A stretch of 38,943 bases of DNA, taken from IMG/VR virus record IMGVR_UViG_3300047185_000016, positions 1 through 38,943 of that record; one strand, written 5' to 3'. Positions 23,420-29,591 of this stretch are shown here, piece by piece. The translations under genes and the position numbers were made by a program. Origin of the DNA: a virus. Positions within the stretch are counted from its first letter, which is position 1. Every line of letters starts with the position of its first letter. The notes under the pieces are model-generated. The model saw only the letters and a list, made by a program, of their open reading frames with translations, was not told where the DNA came from and searched no databases.

Positions 23420-23661
23420 GCTCGCCGACAATCGAGCAGACCTGTGATGGATGCAGTAGCGAAATCGAACCTGGCCGGTATCGCACGGTCGGGGGCGCGG
23501 TCTACTGCGACAGGTGCGCACCGTTGCGCGCGGTGCGCGCGCTGGAAGAGGAGACCTTCGGCCGGGTCGCATTCTCCGACCTAGCGCGAGAGGCGCTCGA
23601 CGTGCTCCGAATCGTCGCGGCCGAGATCGGATCGAGCCAATGGCAACGGAGAGCGCCATGA
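23416..23661 (+). CDS. Small zinc-ribbon protein
   Basis: The 81-residue product opens TCDGCSSEIEPGRYRTVGGA followed by VYCDRCAPL: two CxxC pairs 19 residues apart, a classical zinc ribbon. A helical tail with a Glu-rich start follows. It may bind DNA, RNA or protein. Both ends overlap neighbours by four bases. Confidence 0.55.
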   Translation: MSSPTIEQTCDGCSSEIEPGRYRTVGGAVYCDRCAPLRAVRALEEETFGRVAFSDLAREALDVLRIVAAEIGSSQWQRRAP

Positions 23662-23933
23662 GTGAGAAGAGCACGAATGGGCCGTGGGACATAGCCGGAA
23701 ACTACGCCGTGGTCTGGCATAAAGACGTGGTCGTAGCCACATGCCCGGTCGATGGAGGCGCACCCGATGACGTTCGCCACGCCAACGCCCGCCTGATCGC
23801 CCTCGCGCCGGAGTTGAAAAAGATCGTGGAGCGCGTTTCGTACCTTCACCTCATGACTCCGGAAGCCAAAGTGGACATCGAAGATGCTTCCCGCGCACTC
23901 CTCGCGAAGCTGGAGGAGACGGATAGTGAATGA
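23658..23933 (+). CDS. Small phage protein with Ala-Arg-Leu-Ile-Ala motif
   Basis: The 91-residue product has NGPWDIAGNYAVVWHKDVVV, then CPVDGG and DDVRHANARLIALAPELKKI. The 'Asn-Ala-Arg-Leu-Ile-Ala-x-Ala-Pro-Glu-Leu' helix is widespread in small phage proteins of unknown function. The frame extends upstream, but the overlap ATGA with the previous stop at 23661 marks the start. Confidence 0.6.
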   Translation: MSEKSTNGPWDIAGNYAVVWHKDVVVATCPVDGGAPDDVRHANARLIALAPELKKIVERVSYLHLMTPEAKVDIEDASRALLAKLEETDSE

Positions 23934-24072
23934 TCTTTCGGCTCCACAGTCCCTGTCGTGGTTGCCGACCCGGGCGGTCGGGGTCCTCGAAAGAGTTCCA
24001 TGCACCGGCCTCCCGGGAGTTCTTTTCGATCTGCTCGCGTCAATCGCCAAACTCGGCCGCTGTGCCAAGTAG
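23926..24072 (+). CDS. Possible 48-residue protein
   Basis: GTG start with GGAGGAG seven bases upstream and an eight-base overlap with the gene before it. The product (NDLSAPQSLSWLPTRAVGVL onward) has a mild hydrophobic segment (GVLFDLLASIAKLG). It could be real or incidental. Confidence 0.4.
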   Translation: MNDLSAPQSLSWLPTRAVGVLERVPCTGLPGVLFDLLASIAKLGRCAK

Positions 24073-24089
24073 ACGCGAGCAGATCACCA

Positions 24090-24108
24090 GGGGTGGATAG
24101 GCCACCCC
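24090..24108 (+). other. Hairpin before the recombination-type gene
   Basis: GGGGTGG and CCACCCC pair in a perfect seven-base stem around ATAGG. It lies in the 58-base gap before the 24131 gene, followed by GGGCCTTTA. With few T residues it is probably not a full terminator, and may be an attenuator or a translation signal. Confidence 0.5.
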
Positions 24109-24130
24109 GGGCCTTTATCGAGGAGTGAAA

Positions 24131-25171
24131 ATGGAAGCTGAGACCGAAGCGATCGCCGTTGCACCGCCCACCATATTGGCCACCCGGCCCACCACTCCGC
24201 GCGCACTCGTCATGGCCGAGGCGCTGAAGGAAGACACGGAACAGCGCGTCATCTTGGCCGAGTATGTCGAGCACCATATGACTGAGGGTGTCGATTACGG
24301 CGCAATTCCTGGCACGCCCCAAGAGGTCGAGATCTTCGTCGGGGGCAAGAAGAAGAAGATGCGCAAGAACAACCTCCTCAAGCCGGGCGCGGAGAAGCTT
24401 CTCGACCTCTTCCGATGTCGAGCCGAGTACGAGTTCCTCTCTCGCGACGTGGACCGAGAGACCGGCCTCTACTCCTATGAGATCCGCTGCAAGGCCGTCA
24501 ATCGAGAAACCGGAACGGTGCTCAATGAGGGCCTCGGCTCGGCTTCTTCCTACGAGTCGAAGCATCGATACCGCAATTCCGAGCGCGTTTGTCCGCAGTG
24601 CGGAAAGCCCAATATCCGGAAGAGCAAACCACCAAAGGAGGGATGGTATTGCTGGGATAAGACCGGCGGGTGTGGCGCCAACTTTCCGAAGGACGATCCC
24701 GACATTCTCGATCAGGAGATCGGAAAGATGGTCAATCCCGATCTGGCCGACGTAGCGAACACGGTGCTCAAGATGGCGAAGAAGCGAGCTCAAGTCGATT
24801 GTGCGATTGCCCTCGCTCGCGTCTCGGACATCTTCGCCCAGGACGTAGAGGATCTCGAGCCACCCGAAGGTCCCCGTCAATCGCGTGCCAACAGAGAGCC
24901 GCCGAAGGCGCAGGCCGCGCCCCCTGCAACCGTCCCCAACACGATCCAGAACCGCATTCGCGCGCTCTGGGACGAGGCCGTAGCGCGCCTCGGGAAGCCG
25001 ACCGCGGAAGCGCGCTGGAAGGAGGGCGCCAATGGCTACGCGAAGGATCGATCGCAGTGGACCGACGATCACCTGGCGCGGCTCGCATCCGTGCTTTTTC
25101 CCGAGGAAGCGGGCGAGACGGGACAGCCTGAGCCGCCACCTGCCGAACTCGAACCAGGGTCCAATGGATAG
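24131..25171 (+). CDS. Putative recombination/single-strand DNA-binding protein with zinc finger insert
   Basis: The 346-residue product has HHMTEGVDYGAIPGTPQE, KPGAEKLLDLFRCRAEYE, and later ADVANTVLKMAKKRAQVDC. This series ('Glu-Gly-x-Asp-Tyr-Gly-x-Ile-Pro-Gly-Thr ... Pro-Gly-Ala-Glu-Lys-Leu ... Asn-Thr-Val-Leu-Lys-Met-Ala-Lys-Lys-Arg') is characteristic of a phage/plasmid DNA-repair-type family near recombination genes; a link to Rad52-like annealing proteins is my inference. A zinc-finger-like insert (CPQCGKPN ... CGANF) sits at residues about 155-185. The C-terminal third is Pro/Arg-rich, then helical. The start has AGGAG six bases upstream. With RusA it could form the phage's recombination set. 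Confidence 0.55.
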   Translation: MEAETEAIAVAPPTILATRPTTPRALVMAEALKEDTEQRVILAEYVEHHMTEGVDYGAIPGTPQEVEIFVGGKKKKMRKNNLLKPGAEKLLDLFRCRAEYEFLSRDVDRETGLYSYEIRCKAVNRETGTVLNEGLGSASSYESKHRYRNSERVCPQCGKPNIRKSKPPKEGWYCWDKTGGCGANFPKDDPDILDQEIGKMVNPDLADVANTVLKMAKKRAQVDCAIALARVSDIFAQDVEDLEPPEGPRQSRANREPPKAQAAPPATVPNTIQNRIRALWDEAVARLGKPTAEARWKEGANGYAKDRSQWTDDHLARLASVLFPEEAGETGQPEPPPAELEPGSNG

Positions 25172-25340
25172 CGAGGGCAAGCCGGCCGATTCTTGCCGCT
25201 GCGGTCACACGCGACGGGAGCACAATGATACCCCTACGGTGAAGTGCTCTCTCTGCCCATGCATTGACCCAACGTACACTGACTACGAGAGGATCTTTCT
25301 AGGCGATCGGTTCTGGGACATCCGGGAGAGACAGGAATGA
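25164..25340 (+). CDS. Small zinc-ribbon-like protein
   Basis: The 58-residue product has CRCGHTRREHN and CSLCPC, a pattern seen in small phage proteins. It overlaps the previous gene by eight bases, with AGGG five bases before the ATG, and ends by ATGA over the next. Function unknown. Confidence 0.5.
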   Translation: MDSEGKPADSCRCGHTRREHNDTPTVKCSLCPCIDPTYTDYERIFLGDRFWDIRERQE

Positions 25341-25540
25341 ACGACGATGTCGAGTGCCTTGAGGTGATCGCGGTTAAGACCGAGACGGCCAAGGCGATCC
25401 TCTGCGTATTCGACGACCAGGAAGAGCATTGGATCCCGAAGAGCGTCATCGACGACGACTCGGCCGTGTTCGACGCGGAGCACGGCAGGGGTACACTGAT
25501 TGTGTCTAGGTGGTTTGCTGAGACGGAAGGGCTGATCTAA
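25337..25540 (+). CDS. Small phage protein, unknown function
   Basis: The 67-residue product (ILCVFDDQEEHWIPKSVIDD, then GTLIVSRWFAETEGL) matches a common style of small phage proteins with a Trp-Ile-Pro-Lys-Ser strand and a 'Val-Ser-x-Trp-x-Ala' ending, often near recombination genes. ATGA overlap at its start. Confidence 0.5.
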   Translation: MNDDVECLEVIAVKTETAKAILCVFDDQEEHWIPKSVIDDDSAVFDAEHGRGTLIVSRWFAETEGLI

Positions 25541-25558
25541 TCGACAGGAGAATGACTT

Positions 25559-25936
25559 ATGGCACGAAAGAAACAGGTTGTACAGGTGAAGACCGCCCTA
25601 CTTCCGGTCGAGTTGACCGAGAAGGAGGTGAGGGACTACGGCAAACGGCTCGCCGCCCTGGAGGGCGAGCTTGGATGCCACACGCGGAAAGAGAAGGAGA
25701 TCAAAGACGGACTGAAGGGCGAGCGATCTTCACTCGATGGTAAGATCTCGAACCTCGCCGCGATCCTGAACCAGGGCCACGAGTACCGGCCGGTTTCGGT
25801 CCGGGTCGAGATCGACTACCAGACCAACACCGTGACCGAGTATCGAGAGGATACGGGCGAGGCGGTAGGAGAGCGCTCCGCGACAGAGGACGAGCGGCAG
25901 GCCAGCCTCAATCTGGACCTTCCGCCCGCAGAGTGA
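25559..25936 (+). CDS. Phage protein with coiled-coil start, unknown function
   Basis: The 125-residue product has a helical, charged first half (LTEKEVRDYGKRLAALEGEL, then KEIKDGLKGERSSLDGKISN) and a beta-rich second half with VRVEIDYQTNTVTEYREDTG. This 'helix then strand pair with Thr-x-x-Tyr-Arg-x-Asp-Thr-Gly-Glu' layout is widespread in phage proteins near recombination genes. AGGAG lies 10 bases upstream. Confidence 0.55.
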   Translation: MARKKQVVQVKTALLPVELTEKEVRDYGKRLAALEGELGCHTRKEKEIKDGLKGERSSLDGKISNLAAILNQGHEYRPVSVRVEIDYQTNTVTEYREDTGEAVGERSATEDERQASLNLDLPPAE

Positions 25937-25940
25937 AGCA

Positions 25941-26123
25941 ATGATCGACCCCGACAAAGCCCGCAAACAACGTGAGGTCCTCATGCGCCGCAAGGAGCGC
26001 TATCGGATCGCCAGGCGCAAGGGCGGGCGGAGCGCTCCTAAGAAGGAGACGCGAGTGGAGCCCTACCAACTCGACGTGGACGCAATCGCCTGGAGTTCTC
26101 CTGGTGGAAGAGGGTGTGTGTGA
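25941..26123 (+). CDS. Small basic protein, unknown function
   Basis: The 60-residue product is very basic (PDKARKQREVLMRRKERYRI), suggesting nucleic-acid binding, with a short beta-like tail. Its Shine-Dalgarno is weak and the next gene follows after 72 bases. Confidence is limited by length. Confidence 0.45.
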   Translation: MIDPDKARKQREVLMRRKERYRIARRKGGRSAPKKETRVEPYQLDVDAIAWSSPGGRGCV

Positions 26124-26195
26124 GCGACAGGACGAACATCATAAAGTCTTCGCGAAGTCTTCGCTCCGACTAGAACGCATCTTGAAGGGGAGCAA

Positions 26196-26585
26196 ATGAG
26201 CGCCGAAGTGAAGTGCGTGTGCGGACATTGCGACACCCATCATCCCTGCCAGCACACGTGCGGGATAGGTCCACTGGATTGTGATTGCGGAGGGTTCCGA
26301 CCCGCCTCAGAAGCTCAGCCGGAGCCCGCGCCCGAGAGCGTGTACGAGAAGGCGAGGGAGGCGCTAGACGCCGGTCTTGCCATGCATGAGATCCCCGGAT
26401 TCATCGATCGACTCATCACCGCAGGCGAGGCGGCAGAGAAGCGCGCCACCGAACTCGAGGCGTTGCTTACAGGGGTGGTTGACCGTGAGACCATGGATAG
26501 CATGACGCCCAGTCAACTGTTCCGTGCGGTCGAAAATGCCCACGCCTACCTCGCGGAAAGCAAAAAGAAATCACCGAAGGAATGA
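26196..26585 (+). CDS. Cys-rich protein, early region
   Basis: The 129-residue product begins with six Cys and several His in CVCGHCDTHHPCQHTCGIG and CDCGGF, which may bind two metals, then has a helical Ala/Glu-rich body (AAEKRATELEALLTGV). GGGGAG lies five bases before the ATG. It ends by ATGA over the excisionase-like gene. Function unknown. Confidence 0.5.
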   Translation: MSAEVKCVCGHCDTHHPCQHTCGIGPLDCDCGGFRPASEAQPEPAPESVYEKAREALDAGLAMHEIPGFIDRLITAGEAAEKRATELEALLTGVVDRETMDSMTPSQLFRAVENAHAYLAESKKKSPKE

Positions 26586-27037
26586 TCCACTCGTTTGCCA
26601 GTGAGGTCCGATTCCTCTCTCCGCGATCACTCGCCACGCGGTGGGACTGCGCACGCTCGACGGTCTACGCCGAGCTTGCCAGGATGCGGCAACTCGGGCT
26701 CTACTCCGGGATCAGGGTCGGTGCAGATCAGCGCGTAGCGATATCGGCAATCGAGGCGTACGAGAGATGCCGCGAAGCGGACCAGACACTTACCGTAAAT
26801 GGCGGGTCAATGAAGCGCGCCTCGGGCACATCCGGAATGGGATCTACTGGATTGATCGCACCGTCCACGGTCGTCGATACCGGATCAGCACGGGTTGTCG
26901 AACTCCAGCGGCGGCCATATCGGAGTACCAGAGATTTGAGATCGACCCTGCGCGATATGTACCGCGCGGCAAGGTCGGAACTCTCTGGGATCAAACGGTC
27001 CCGCTCTTCCTGCGGTACTCCGAGGCGGGCCGACTGA
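26582..27037 (+). CDS. Excisionase-like helix-turn-helix protein (long overlap with integrase)
   Basis: The first 65 residues have FLSPRSLATRWDCARSTVYA, a helix-turn-helix of the kind seen in excisionases and MerR-like regulators, followed by a strand pair with GADQRVAISAIEAYE. The rest (residues 65-151) is Ser/Arg-rich, reads like another frame of the integrase, and may not be a folded domain. It lies just before the integrase, the normal place for an excisionase, and overlaps it by about 270 bases. The true C-terminus is uncertain. Confidence 0.55.
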   Translation: MIHSFASEVRFLSPRSLATRWDCARSTVYAELARMRQLGLYSGIRVGADQRVAISAIEAYERCREADQTLTVNGGSMKRASGTSGMGSTGLIAPSTVVDTGSARVVELQRRPYRSTRDLRSTLRDMYRAARSELSGIKRSRSSCGTPRRAD

Positions 27038-27819
27038 ACTCTAGCCGCTGGGTGAACACTCAGGAAGCGTGTCTTGCCAACTTCGGCGCCTTCGGGCCCG
27101 GCTCGGCGCGGGCGTTCTACTCGCTCGACGCATTCACTTCGAGCGACGTACGGTCCTTCGTGGAGGGTCTCACCTCGGGGAACGTGACGGGCAACCAGGT
27201 GGGACCTTCGACGGTCAACCGTCACTTGGCGTCACTAAAGGCGTTCATGCGCTGGGCGAGGGCTGAGGGGCTCACGATGAATCGGGTTGACCAAGAGGTA
27301 CCGATGCTCCGAGAGGACTCCGGAGTGAGGTTCCCGACCGAGGTCCCCGGCCCGCGGTGGCGCGCGATCCTGGCCAAGCTCGATCGCCGATGGCGCTCCG
27401 CCTGTGAGGTCATGCTCGGCGCCGGCCTGCGCTACGGCGAGGTCGCCCGGCTGGTCGCTGAGGACATTCACCCAGGGGGGATCCATGTCCCGAGGGCAAA
27501 AAGCCGGCGAGCAAGGACAGTCCCGTGCTCTGCCCGCACCGTGGCCGCCGCGAAACTGACCGTGAAACTCGGAGGTGTCCCCGATGACGAGGCCAGCCAG
27601 ATCGATCACCGGATCCGGGTCGCTGCTCGAGCAGCCGGGGTGGACCCGTTCGCCGCTCACGAGCTCCGCCATACCTTCGCCACGACCTGCCTGCGGCGCG
27701 GGCTCGACCTCCGGACGCTCCAGGCCTGGCTCGGTCACGCCAGCATCCGGACTACCGAGCGCTACCTGCACTCCCTCTCCGTCGAGCACCCGCCGGCTCG
27801 CCGGCTGGCCCCGCTCTGA
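26767..27819 (+). CDS. int: Tyrosine-type integrase
   Basis: The 350-residue product integrates the phage at attP by the tyrosine recombinase reaction. Seen: an N-terminal beta region with NGIYWIDRTVHGRRYRISTG, a core-binding helix region, and the catalytic set Arg (GAGLRYGEVARL), Lys (PRAKSRRA), His-x-x-Arg (HELRHTF), His (LGHAS) and Tyr (TTERYLHSL). All six conserved residues are present. The start at MPRSGPDTYR (26767) follows the helix-turn-helix of the upstream gene; an earlier Met (26641) would make a non-homologous leader. attP follows 178 bases after the stop. Confidence 0.9.
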   Translation: MPRSGPDTYRKWRVNEARLGHIRNGIYWIDRTVHGRRYRISTGCRTPAAAISEYQRFEIDPARYVPRGKVGTLWDQTVPLFLRYSEAGRLNSSRWVNTQEACLANFGAFGPGSARAFYSLDAFTSSDVRSFVEGLTSGNVTGNQVGPSTVNRHLASLKAFMRWARAEGLTMNRVDQEVPMLREDSGVRFPTEVPGPRWRAILAKLDRRWRSACEVMLGAGLRYGEVARLVAEDIHPGGIHVPRAKSRRARTVPCSARTVAAAKLTVKLGGVPDDEASQIDHRIRVAARAAGVDPFAAHELRHTFATTCLRRGLDLRTLQAWLGHASIRTTERYLHSLSVEHPPARRLAPL

Positions 27820-27908
27820 GAGTGCGGATATGGCGTGCCACGGCGGATGGTATCCCGCGCCAGGAAGGCCTATACGACGCAGCCAGCGAGCCGTGGTGAG
27901 GCGATCGG

Positions 27909-27937
27909 GTGCCCGGGAGGCCTGGAGTACCGGGCAC
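27909..27937. repeat. Inverted repeat near attP
   Basis: GTGCCCGG and CCGGGCAC are separated by 13 bases. They lie between the integrase stop and the tRNA-like core, where arm sites for integrase or bends are usual. Confidence 0.5.
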
Positions 27938-27957
27938 TCATTTGTCACGCCCTTGGG

Positions 27958-27991
27958 CACTGGAGAACCCAGTTGCCCGAATTCTCCAGTG
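27958..27991. repeat. 10-base inverted repeat near attP
   Basis: CACTGGAGAA and TTCTCCAGTG, 14 bases apart, form a strong stem just before the tRNA-like core. It could be an integrase arm site or a two-way terminator separating the integrase from genes beyond attP. Confidence 0.55.
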
Positions 27992-27997
27992 ATTTCA

Positions 27998-28036
27998 GCT
28001 CCCCAGGGAGGACTCGAACCTTCGACCCGGTGATTA
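27998..28036 (-). other. attP: attP core: 3' half of a tRNA gene (Met or Ile type)
   Basis: On the minus strand this segment reads as the end of an anticodon loop (ATAA), an anticodon-stem half (TCACC), a variable loop (GGGTC), a T arm with GGTTCGAGTCCTCC and an acceptor-like end. A T-arm pair is mismatched, and no 5' half exists, so it is not a complete tRNA gene. The ATAA after an undetermined base implies an anticodon ending in AT (Met CAT or Ile GAT). Phage attP sites often carry such a tRNA 3' end so that integration restores the host gene. It stands 178 bases after the integrase stop. Confidence 0.7.
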
Positions 28037-28470
28037 TTCTTCAGGCTCTCCGCGAGAAACGTCTGGCCGACGGGGGTCTGGGGAAGAAGGACCAACGTTT
28101 GATTCACCGTATCCGCGACCTTGGAACGGACTTTCAGAATGTCGGCGTGAAGATAGTCGTTACAGGCCTCGGTGAAGGGGCTCGAGAGCTCGCCCTTGGG
28201 ATCGAACTTGAGGCCTGCCGTGTTGGAGCCCGACATCGGCTGGACCATCCAGTACGCGTTGCCGAAACGTCGCTGCGGAACTCCGATCCAGTTGACCAGC
28301 TCCTTTGACCGAAAGTGGGCGATTGCCCAACGGCGATGCGTGCGAAGAACGCCACTCTTCTTCTCGACCTTGCCGTTCACCTTTTCGTCCGGATAGATCT
28401 CCGGTAAAAGCTTCTCTTTGACCAACTCGCGCAGACTCGAGTCTTTAACAGACTCCCGAAAATTGACCAA
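28037..28470 (-). CDS. Coding-like frame entering attP; possible moron or host-derived gene
   Basis: The minus-strand frame from a TTG at 28470 reads like a natural protein for about 145 codons: KLLPEIYPDEKVNGKVEKKS, HRRWAIAHFRSKELVNWIGV, and ADTVNQTLVLLPQTPVG. The frame then stays open through the tRNA-like core and into the antisense of the integrase, which is probably accidental. So in the phage form no clear end exists; after integration the C-terminus would come from the host side. It may be a gene caught from a host or a prophage-end gene. No family is recognised and the start (no Shine-Dalgarno) is uncertain. Confidence 0.4.
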
Positions 28471-28592
28471 GGTAAATAAAATCGCGCAGTTACGGCCCGA
28501 ATTCGTCCGCCACTGTCCGGATCCGGCCGCTCAGCTGTCACGCCTGCGTCACCCGAACCCCTTCCCAGGCCAGAAAAAAGAGGCGACAGTGT

Positions 28593-28621
28593 TTGACACG
28601 TGTCTATAGATGACATATATT
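28593..28621 (+). promoter_or_regulatory. Strong rightward promoter with palindrome in spacer
   Basis: TTGACA, 17-base spacer, TATATT: a consensus -35, ideal spacing and a five-of-six -10 box. The bases GACACGTGTC (28595-28604) are a perfect palindrome overlapping the -35 box and spacer, a possible operator. The box ends six bases before an ATG at 28628. Confidence 0.85.
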
Positions 28622-28627
28622 AAGATC

Positions 28628-28975
28628 ATGATGACGCGCGAAAAGACGAATTGTCAGGAGTGCGGCGGACGGAGTGAGCACGAGTGCTGGTGCTCGTTAA
28701 ATCGGGATCCTGACCCAACTGGGAAGAAGGCGGTCGAGGAGATCGAGCGTCAGGAAGCCGCCCGGCGCTCCGACATCGCGCGGGCGGGTGGCTGCGCTTG
28801 CGGCGTGGCCGCCGGCACGAAGATCGTCGATCACCACTACGGCTGTGTCGCCGCCTCGCGTGCGTACGACGCGGGACGCGCGGTGCTCAATGATCCCCGC
28901 GCCTCGATCGGAGCAATCGAGTGGAACCCCGCGGCTCGCGCGGCGGCTTACGCTGCACTGACAAAGGAGGACTGA
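28628..28975 (+). CDS. Cys-rich protein from a leaderless-type start
   Basis: The 115-residue product has a Cys/His-rich start (CQECGGRSEHECWCSLNRDP) and a middle CACGVAAGTKIVDHHYGC, enough ligands for two metals, then a helical Ala/Arg-rich end. The start lies at the expected transcription start of the strong promoter upstream, so the mRNA likely lacks a leader. It is the first gene on the rightward side of attP, often the site of lysogenic genes. Function unknown. Confidence 0.55.
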   Translation: MMTREKTNCQECGGRSEHECWCSLNRDPDPTGKKAVEEIERQEAARRSDIARAGGCACGVAAGTKIVDHHYGCVAASRAYDAGRAVLNDPRASIGAIEWNPAARAAAYAALTKED

Positions 28976-28976
28976 C

Positions 28977-29186
28977 ATGTACAACCGACGCGCTCATGCT
29001 GACCATCCCGCTGTCCCCGCCCGCTGGCTTCGCGCGCACACGGTGCGCTCGATCTGCCGAGAGCTCTGCATCATACCTCCACCGTCGATCATCTCGGACG
29101 GTGGGTGCTACGCTCTCGCGCTGATCAGTCACGCTCAGTCTGACGTGTCAGATTTGCGCGTCCGACAGGCGATTACCGATCGCTAG
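28977..29186 (+). CDS. Small protein, unknown function
   Basis: The 69-residue product (RAHADHPAVPARWLRAHTVR, then SICRELCIIPPPSIISDGGC) has a helical then Pro-rich build with three Cys. A very strong Shine-Dalgarno (AAGGAGG, seven bases away) overlaps the end of the previous gene. Function unknown. Confidence 0.5.
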   Translation: MYNRRAHADHPAVPARWLRAHTVRSICRELCIIPPPSIISDGGCYALALISHAQSDVSDLRVRQAITDR

Positions 29187-29201
29187 CTCGCCCCGCCCCT
29201 C
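29183..29201 (+). repeat. Direct repeat after stop codon, copy 1
   Basis: CTAGCTCGCCCCGCCCCTC spans the stop of the 28977 gene. The same 19 bases with one change recur at 29468-29486 over the stop of the next gene. Confidence 0.7.
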
Positions 29202-29225
29202 ACTCTCGGATAACTCCGGGGGCGA
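29188..29225 (+). other. GC stem in gene gap
   Basis: TCGCCCC and GGGGCGA can pair across 24 bases in the gap before the 29259 gene. The long loop makes it weaker than later stems in this cluster. Confidence 0.35.
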
Positions 29226-29258
29226 AACGGCGATACGAGCCGACAAAGGAGCACGATA

Positions 29259-29471
29259 ATGATGACCGAAATCCTCACCTGCTACGTAGATTCAAGTGGC
29301 GACCTGCTGACGTACGACACTGCGGAGACTATCCGCCGCGCCACCGCAGGCGAGCGCCGGGAATCATACGATGAGTCAAACCACCCCACGGGCGCATTTC
29401 GGGCAAAGGTGTCCACTCGCACTTTGACTCGACGATGCCCGATTTTGATGCGTTCGCGGAAGCGGTTCTAG
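29259..29471 (+). CDS. Small phage protein with Thr-Ile-Arg-Arg motif
   Basis: The 70-residue product begins MMTEILTCYVDSSGDLLTYD and AETIRRATAGERRESYDESN, a style common in small phage proteins of unknown role ('Val-Asp-x-x-Gly-Asp-Leu ... Glu-Thr-Ile-Arg-x-Ala-Thr'). The last third is Arg/Ser-rich and may be out of the original frame. AAAGGAG stands eight bases upstream. Confidence 0.5.
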   Translation: MMTEILTCYVDSSGDLLTYDTAETIRRATAGERRESYDESNHPTGAFRAKVSTRTLTRRCPILMRSRKRF

Positions 29472-29486
29472 CTCGCCTCGCCCCTC
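29468..29486 (+). repeat. Direct repeat after stop codon, copy 2
   Basis: CTAGCTCGCCTCGCCCCTC; 18 of 19 bases match copy 1, and the gene's stop is again inside it. Confidence 0.7.
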
Positions 29487-29570
29487 TCCGCGGAGGGGCG
29501 CCTACGGGACGGGTCGAGCATCGACCCTCCCCGCGGGCTCAGGGAGCCCAACCCCGGCACGGAGCCGGGG
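29479..29570 (+). other. Four consecutive perfect hairpins (possible structured RNA)
   Basis: In 92 bases between a stop and the next start there are four stems: CGCCCCTC/GAGGGGCG (29479-29500), GGGTCGA/TCGACCC (29511-29527), GGGCT/AGCCC (29535-29549) and CCCCGGC/GCCGGGG (29552-29570). All pair perfectly with loops of 3-6 bases. A Shine-Dalgarno (AAGGAG) follows. The row is unusually dense and may be a regulatory leader, an RNA processing site or a small RNA. Confidence 0.65.
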
Positions 29571-29591
29571 AACACAAGGAGCGCAAACAAA

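Noticed and set aside
23846-25180. Long minus-strand frame (444 codons) opposite the recombination-type gene
   Set aside because: The plus-strand gene has a Shine-Dalgarno, conserved motifs and coupled neighbours; the antisense product has no natural features.
26116-26199. A 27-codon frame between two early genes
   Set aside because: Poor Shine-Dalgarno, several in-frame GTGs and low information; it also holds a chance 10-base tandem (AAGTCTTCGC).
27235-28036. Continuation of the minus-strand frame from attP through the integrase region
   Set aside because: It is antisense to a complete integrase with all catalytic residues; in GC-rich DNA such frames stay open by chance.
27998-28036. A complete tRNA gene
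   Set aside because: Only the 3' half is present; no D arm or 5' acceptor strand and the T stem has a mismatch.
28857-28871. CGTGCGTACG resembling the same motif
   Set aside because: It encodes Arg-Ala-Tyr in a natural frame on the plus strand and lacks the second half of the motif.
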